From Xylocopa sonorina (Eukaryota > Arthropoda > Insecta > Hymenoptera > Apidae): DNA of 64,000 nt. The stretch covers positions 186,001 through 250,000 of the forward strand of contig NW_027490152.1 of NCBI RefSeq assembly GCF_050948175.1. The letters are read 5' to 3'. The position numbers and the translations under genes are program-made. Below, piece by piece: positions 57,101 through 64,000 of this stretch. The first letter of the stretch is position 1. Each line of letters opens with the position of its first letter. The notes under the pieces were generated by a model that saw only the letters and a program-made list of their open reading frames with translations, made no database searches and was not told the DNA's origin.

Positions 57101-59845
57101 AAATGCGACACTTCCCTGCTAGGAAATAGCGTTTGCAGATGTCCACGTATCGTAGCAATAGAGTTCTAATGCCTCTTAAATCGCGATATCGCATCTCGTT
57201 TCTGTGTTTCGTGATAAGATATAGTATTCATTGCGTAGTGTCATGTATACCTCGTATTCACTTCAAAAGTATGTAAATGCGACACTTCAATGCTAGGAAA
57301 TAGCGTTTGCAGATGTCCACGTGTCGTAACAATAGAGGTCTAATGTTTCTTAAATCGCGATATCGCATCTCATTTCTATGTTTCGTGATAAGATATAATA
57401 TTCATTGCGAAGTGTCATGAATACCGCGTATACACTTCAAAAGAATGTAAATGCGACACATCCGTGCTAGGAAATAGCGTATGCAGATGTCTACGTGTCG
57501 TAACAATAGAGGTCTAATGTTTCTTAAATCGCGATATCGCATCTCATTTCTGTGTTTCGTGATAAGATATAGTATTCATTGCGTCGGGTCATGTATACCT
57601 CGTACTCACTTCAAAAGTATGTAAATGCGACACTTCAATGCTAGGAAATAGCGTTTGCAGATGTCCACGTATCGTAGCAATAGAGTTCTAATGCCTCTTA
57701 AATCGCGATATCGCATCTCATTTCTATGTTTCGTGATAAGATATAGTATTCATTGCGAAGTGTCATGAATACCGCGTATACGCTTCAAAAGAATGTAAAT
57801 GCGACACATCCGTGCTAGGAAATAGCGTATGCAGATGTCTACGTGTCGTAACAATAGAGGTCTAATGTTTCTTAAATCGCGATATCGCGTCTCATTTCTA
57901 TGTTTCGTGATAAGATATAATATTCATTGCGAAGTGTCATGAATACCGCGTATACACTTCAAAAGAATGTAAATGCGACACATCCGTGCTAGGAAATAGC
58001 GTATGCAGATGTCTACGTGTCGAAACAATAGAGGTCTAATGTTTCTTAAAACGAGATATCGAATCTCATTTCTATGTTTCGTGATAAGATATAATATTCA
58101 TTGCGATGTGTCATGTATACCTCGTATTCACTTCAAAAGAATGTAAATGCGACACTTCCTTGCTAGGAAATAGCGTTTGCAGATGTCCACGTATCGTAGC
58201 AATAGAGTTCTAATGCCTCTTAAACCGCGATATCGCATCTCATTTCTATGTTTCGTGATAAGATATAGTATTCATTGCGAAGTGTCATGAATACCGCGTA
58301 TACACTTCAAAAGAATGTAAATGCGACACATCCGTGCTAGGAAATAGCGTATGCAGATGTCTACGTATCGTAACAATAGAGGTCTAATGTTTCTTAAAAC
58401 GAGATATCGCATCTCATTTCCATGTTTCGTGATAAGATATAATATTCATTGCGAAGTGTCATGAATACCGCGTATACACTTCAAAAGAATGTAAATGCGA
58501 CACATCCGTGCTAGGAAATAGCGAATGCAGATGTCTACGTGTCGTAACAATAGAGGTCTAATGTTTCTTAAATCGCGATATCGCATCTCATTTCTATGTT
58601 TCGTGATAAGATATAATATTCATTGCGAAGTGTCATGAATACCGCGTATACACTTCAAAAGAATGTAAATGCGACACATCCGTGCTAGGAAATAGCGTAT
58701 GCAGATGTCTACGTGTCGAAACAATAGAGGTCTAATGTTTCTTAAAACGAGATATCGAATCTCATTTCTATGTTTCGTGATAAGATATAATATTCATTGC
58801 GATGTGTCATGTATACCGCGTATACTCTTCAAAAGAATGTAAATGCGACACATCCGTGCTAGGAAATAGCGTATGCAGATGTCTACGTATCGTAACAATA
58901 GAGGTCTAATGTTTCTTAAAACGAGATATCGCATCTCATTTCTATGTTTCGTGATAAGATATAGTATTCATTGCGTAGTGTCATGTATACCTCGCATTCA
59001 CTTCAAGAGAATGTAAACGCGACACTTCCTTGCTAGGAAATAGGGTTTGCTGGTGTCCACGTGTCGTAACAATAAAGGTCTAATGTTTCTTAAAACGAGA
59101 TATCGCATCTCATTTCCATGTTTCGTGATAAGATATAATATTCATTGCGAAGTGCCATGAATACCGCGTATACACTTCAAAAGAATGTAAATGCGACACA
59201 TCCGTGCTAGGAAATAGCGTATGCAGATTTCTACGTGTCGAAACAATAGAGGTCTAATGTTTCTTAAAACGAGATATCGCATCTCATTTCTGTGTTTCGT
59301 GACAAGATATAATATTCATTGCGAAATGTCATGTATACCTCGTATTCACTTCAAAAGTATGTAAATGCGACACTTCAATGCTAGGAAATAGCGTTTGCAG
59401 ATGTCCACGTATCGTAGCAATAGAGTTCTAATGCCTCTTAAATCGCGATATCGCATCTCATTTCTATGTTTCGTGATAAGATATAATATTCATTGCGAAG
59501 TGTCATGTATACCTCGTATTCACTTCAAAAGAATGTAAATGCGACACTTCCTTGCTAGGAAATAGCGTATGCAGATGTCTACGTGTCGTAACAATAGAGG
59601 TATAATGTTTCTTAAAACGAGATATCGTTTCTCATTTCTGTGTTTCGTGACAAGATATAATATTCATTGCGAAATGTCATGTATACCTCGTATTCACTTC
59701 AAAAGTATGTAAATGCGACACTTCAATGCTAGGAAATAGCGTTTGCAGATGTCCACGTATCGTAGCAATAGAGTTCTAATGCCTCTTAAATCGCGATATC
59801 GCATCTCATTTCTATGTTTCGTGATAAGATATAATATTCATTGCG
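54119..59845 (+). repeat. 37-monomer higher-order unit, copy 2 (shortened)
   Basis: It is collinear with copy 1 at 6438 bp until about 58.7 kb. The variant GCAGATTTCTACG then shows an offset of 5742 bp (33 x 174; 53481 to 59223), so about four monomers (696 bp) are missing from this copy. Confidence 0.8.
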
Positions 59846-62800
59846 AAGTGTCATGAATACCGCGTATACACTTCAAAAGAATGTAAATGCGACACATCCG
59901 TGCTAGGAAATAGCGTATGCAGATGTCTACGTGTCGTAACAATAGAGGTCTAATGTTTCTTAAAACGAGATATCGTATCTCATTTCGATGCTTCATCATA
60001 AGATGTAATATTCATTGCGATGTGTCATGTATACCTCGTATTCACTTCAAAAGAATGTAAATGCGACACTTCCTTGCCAGGAAATAGCGTTTGCAGATGT
60101 CCACGTATCGTAACAATAGAGTTCTAATGCCTCTTAAACCGCGATATCGCATCTCATTTCTATGTTTCGTGATAAGATATAGCATTCATTGCGAAGTGTC
60201 ATGAATACCGCGTACACACTTCAAAAGAATGTAAGTGCGACACATCCGTGCTAGGAAATAGCGTATGCAGATGTCTACGTGTCGTAACAATGGAGGTATA
60301 ATGTTTCTTAAAACGAGATATCGTATCTCATTTCGATGCTTCATCATAAGATGTAATATTCATTGCGATGTGTCATGTATACCGCATATACTCTTCAAAA
60401 GAATGAAAATGCGACACATCCGTGCTAGGAAATAGCGTATGCAGATGTCTACGTGTCGTAACAATAGAGGTCTAATGCCTCTTAAATCGCGATATCGCAT
60501 CTCATTTCTATGTTTCGTGATAAGATATAATATTCATTGCGAAGTGCCATGAATACCGCGTATACACTTCAAAAGAATGCAAATGCGACACATCCGTGCT
60601 AGGAAATAGCGTATGCAGATGTCTACGTGTCGAAACAATAGAGGTCTAATGTTTCTTAAAACGAGATATCGCATCTCATTTCTGTGTTTCGTGATAAGAT
60701 ATAGTATTCATTGCGTAGTGTCATGTACACCTCGTATTCACTTCAAAAGTATGTAAATGCGACATTTCAATACTAGGAAATAGCGTTTGCAGATGTCCAC
60801 GTATCGTAGCAATAGAGTTCTAATGCCTCTTAAATCGCGATATCGCATCTCGTTTCTGTGTTTCGTGATAAGATATAGTATTCATTGCGTAGTGTCATGT
60901 ATACCTCGTATTCACTTCAAAAGTATGTAAATGCGACACTTCAATGCTAGGAAATAGCGTTTGCAGATGTCCACGTATCGTAGCAATAGAGTTCTAATGC
61001 CTCTTAAATCGCGATATCGCATCTCATTTCTATGTTTCGTGATAAGATGTAGTATTCATTGCGAAGTGTCATGAATACCGCGTATACACTTCAAAAGAAT
61101 GTAAGTGCGTCACATCCGTGCTAGGAAATAGGGTTTGCTGGTGTCCACGTTTCGTAACAATAAAGGTCTAATGTTTCTTAAAACGAGATATCGCATCTCA
61201 TTTCCATGTTTCGTGATAAGATATAATATTCATTGCGAAGTGTCATGAATACCGCGTATACACTTCAAAAGAATGTAAATGCGACACATCCGTGCTAGGA
61301 AATAGCGTATGCAGATGTCTACGTGTCGTAACAATAGAGGTATAATGTTTCTTAAAACGAGATATCGTATCTCATTTCGCTGCTTCATCATAAGATGTAA
61401 TATTCATTGCGATGTGTCATGTATACCGCGTATACTCTTCAAAAGAATGTAAATGCGACACATCCGTGCTAGGAAATAGCGTATGCAGATGTCTACGTAT
61501 CGTAACAATAGAGGTCTAATGTTTCTTAAAACGAGATATCGCATATCATTTCTATGTTTCGTGATAAGATATAGTATTCATTGCGAAGTGTCATGAATAC
61601 CGCGTATACACTTCAAAAGAATGTAAGTGCGACACATCCGTGCTAGGAAATAGCGTATGCAGATGTCTACGTGTCGTAACAATAGAGGTATAATGTTTCT
61701 TAAACCGCGATATCGCATCTCATTTCTATGTTTCGTGATAAGATATAGTATTCATTGCGAAGTGTCATGAATACCGCGTATACACTTCAAAAGAATGTAA
61801 GTGCGACACATCCGTGCTAGGAAATAGAGTATGCAGATGTCTACGTGTCGTAACAATAGAGGTATAATGTTTCTTAAAACGAGATATTGTATCTCATTTC
61901 GATGCTTCATAATAAGATGTAATATTCATTGCGATGTGTCATGTATACCGCGTATACTCTTCAAAAGAATGTAAATGCGACACATCCGTGCTAGGAAATA
62001 GCGTATGCAGATGTCTACGTGTCGTAACAATAGAGGTCTGATGTTTCTTAAAACGAGATATCGTATCTCATTTCTATGTTTCGTGACAAGATATAATATT
62101 CATTGCGAAATGTCATGTATACCTCGTATTCACTTCAAAAGTATGTAAATGCGACACTTCAATGCTAGGAAATAGCGTTTGCAGATGTCCACGTATCGTA
62201 GCAATAGAGTTCTAATGCCTCTTAAATCGCGATATCGCATCTCATTTCTATGTTTCGTGATAAGATATAATATTCATTGCGAAGTGCCATGAATACCGCG
62301 TATACACTTCAAAAGAATGTAAATGCGACACTTCCGTGCTAGGAAATAGCGTTTGCAGATGTCCACGTATCGTAGCAATAGAGTTCTAATGCCTCTTAAA
62401 TCGCGATATCGCATCTCATTTCTATGTTTCGTGATAAGATATAATATTCATTGCGAAGTGTCATGAATACCGCGTATACACTTCAAAAGAATGTAAGTGC
62501 GTCACATCCGTGCTAGGAAATAGGGTTTGCTGGTGTCCACGTTTCGTAACAATAAAGGTCTAATGTTTCTTAAAACGAGATATCGCATCTCATTTCCATG
62601 TTTCGTGATAAGATATAATATTCATTGCGAAGTGTCATGAATACCGCGTATATACTTCAAAAGAATGTAAATGCGACACATCCGTGCTAGGAAATAGCGT
62701 ATGCAGATGTCTACGTGTCGTAACAATAGAGGTATAATGTTTCTTAAAACGAGATATCGTATCTCATTTCGCTGCCTCATCATAAGATGTAATATTCATT

Positions 62801-64000
62801 GCGATGTGTCATGTATACCGCGTATACTCTTCAAAAGAATGTAAATGCGACACATCCGTGCTAGGAAATAGCGTATGCAGATGTCTACGTATCGTAACAA
62901 TAGAGGTCTAATGTTTCTTAAAACGAGATATCGCATCTCATTTCTATGTTTCGTGATAAGATATAGTATTCATTGCGTAGTGTCATGTATACCTCGCATT
63001 CACTTCAAGAGAATGTAAACGCGACACTTCCTTGCTAGGAAATAGGGTTTGCTGGTGTCCACGTGTCGTAACAATAAAGGTCTAATGTTTCTTAAAACGA
63101 GATATCGCATCTCATTTCCATGTTTCGTGATAAGATATAATATTCATTGCGAAGTGCCATGAATACCGCGTATACACTTCAAAAGAATGTAAATGCGACA
63201 CATCCGTGCTAGGAAATAGCGTATGCAGATTTCTACGTGTCGAAACAATAGAGGTCTAATGTTTCTTAAAACGAGATATCGCATCTCATTTCTGTGTTTC
63301 GTGACAAGATATAATATTCATTGCGAAATGTCATGTATACCTCGTATTCACTTCAAAAGTATGTAAATGCGACACTTCAATGCTAGGAAATAGCGTTTGC
63401 AGATGTCCACGTATCGTAGCAATAGAGTTCTAATGCCTCTTAAATCGCGATATCGCATCTCATTTCTATGTTTCGTGATAAGATATAATATTCATTGCGA
63501 AGTGTCATGTATACCTCGTATTCACTTCAAAAGAATGTAAATGCGACACTTCCTTGCTAGGAAATAGCGTATGCAGATGTCTACGTGTCGTAACAATAGA
63601 GGTATAATGTTTCTTAAAACGAGATATCGTTTCTCATTTCTGTGTTTCGTGACAAGATATAATATTCATTGCGAAATGTCATGTATACCTCGTATTCACT
63701 TCAAAAGTATGTAAATGCGACACTTCAATGCTAGGAAATAGCGTTTGCAGATGTCCACGTATCGTAGCAATAGAGTTCTAATGCCTCTTAAATCGCGATA
63801 TCGCATCTCATTTCTATGTTTCGTGATAAGATATAATATTCATTGCGAAGTGTCATGAATACCGCGTATACACTTCAAAAGAATGTAAATGCGACACATC
63901 CGTGCTAGGAAATAGCGTATGCAGATGTCTACGTGTCGTAACAATAGAGGTCTAATGTTTCTTAAAACGAGATATCGTATCTCATTTCGATGCTTCATCA
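59846..64000 (+). repeat. Satellite to window end, with third partial copy of the 37-mer tail
   Basis: The GTAAGTGCGTCAC, C-type and GCAGATTTCT series at about 62.49-63.83 kb repeats the one from 52.75 kb at an offset of 9744 bp (56 x 174). The last stretch also matches 59.85 kb at 4002 bp (23 x 174). The array is not finished at 64000. Confidence 0.75.

Larger units (their letters stand above)
22607..64000 (+). repeat. 174-bp satellite array, right block
   Basis: About 238 monomers continue in the same orientation and phase as the left block, running off the window end. Types A and B are as described for the left block. A subset of type A ends in TTTCGATGCTTCATCATAAG instead of TTTCTATGTTTCGTGATAAG. 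A third type, C (CCTCGCATTCACTTCAAGAG, AAATAGGGTTTGCTGG), appears only from about 26.2 kb and recurs to the end. GCTAGGAAATAG is almost invariant across types. The few frames of about 70 codons here come from a +2 bp variant and have no coding signature. Confidence 0.97.

Noticed and set aside
22607..64000. CENP-B box in the satellite
   Set aside because: TTTCGTGATAAG and TTTCGATGCTTC share only the TTCG start with the consensus; the essential CGGG part is missing.

Overview
The window is eukaryotic repeat DNA with no host gene. It holds a long tandem satellite array of 174-bp monomers, about 47 kb in two blocks that would join into one without the retrotransposon between them. Two nearly identical Ty3/gypsy-type LTR retrotransposons lie in it. 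The element type (gag with two CCHC knuckles, then PR-RT-RNase H-IN with a GPY/F motif, no env, 4-bp target duplication) and the undepleted CpG content suggest an arthropod, probably an insect. Species and family cannot be named from the sequence. The array resembles centromeric or pericentromeric heterochromatin, which is an inference.

Layout. 1-7962: element 1, minus strand, with its 3' LTR cut by the window start. 7963-13812: satellite. 13813-22606: element 2, plus strand, complete at 8794 bp, with two 1504-bp LTRs and a CCTC target duplication. 22607-64000: satellite to the end of the window. All satellite monomers point the same way, and removing element 2 plus one CCTC copy restores a normal monomer.

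Element biology. Each copy has a primer binding site resembling the complement of a tRNA-Leu 3' end, an intact gag (430 codons), an overlapping pol frame at -1, and a polypurine tract touching the 3' LTR. A GGGAAAC heptamer in the correct phase, followed after 6 nt by a potential stem, lies at the start of the gag/pol overlap and is a good candidate for -1 ribosomal frameshifting. The pol frame runs through the polypurine tract and 268 bp into the 3' LTR. The two copies differ by five amino acids and no length change that I can see, so both are young.

Satellite biology. Two main monomer types (A and B) often alternate as 348-bp dimers, with a third type (C) found only from about 26.2 kb onward. 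Repeat distances between rare variants are multiples of 174 bp and reveal nested higher-order duplications: a roughly 32-monomer unit in three successive copies (the first interrupted by element 2), an 8-mer, a 13-mer, a 37-mer and 5-mers. Uninterrupted sites equivalent to the element 2 insertion point occur in the next two higher-order units, so the insertion can be ordered relative to array growth.
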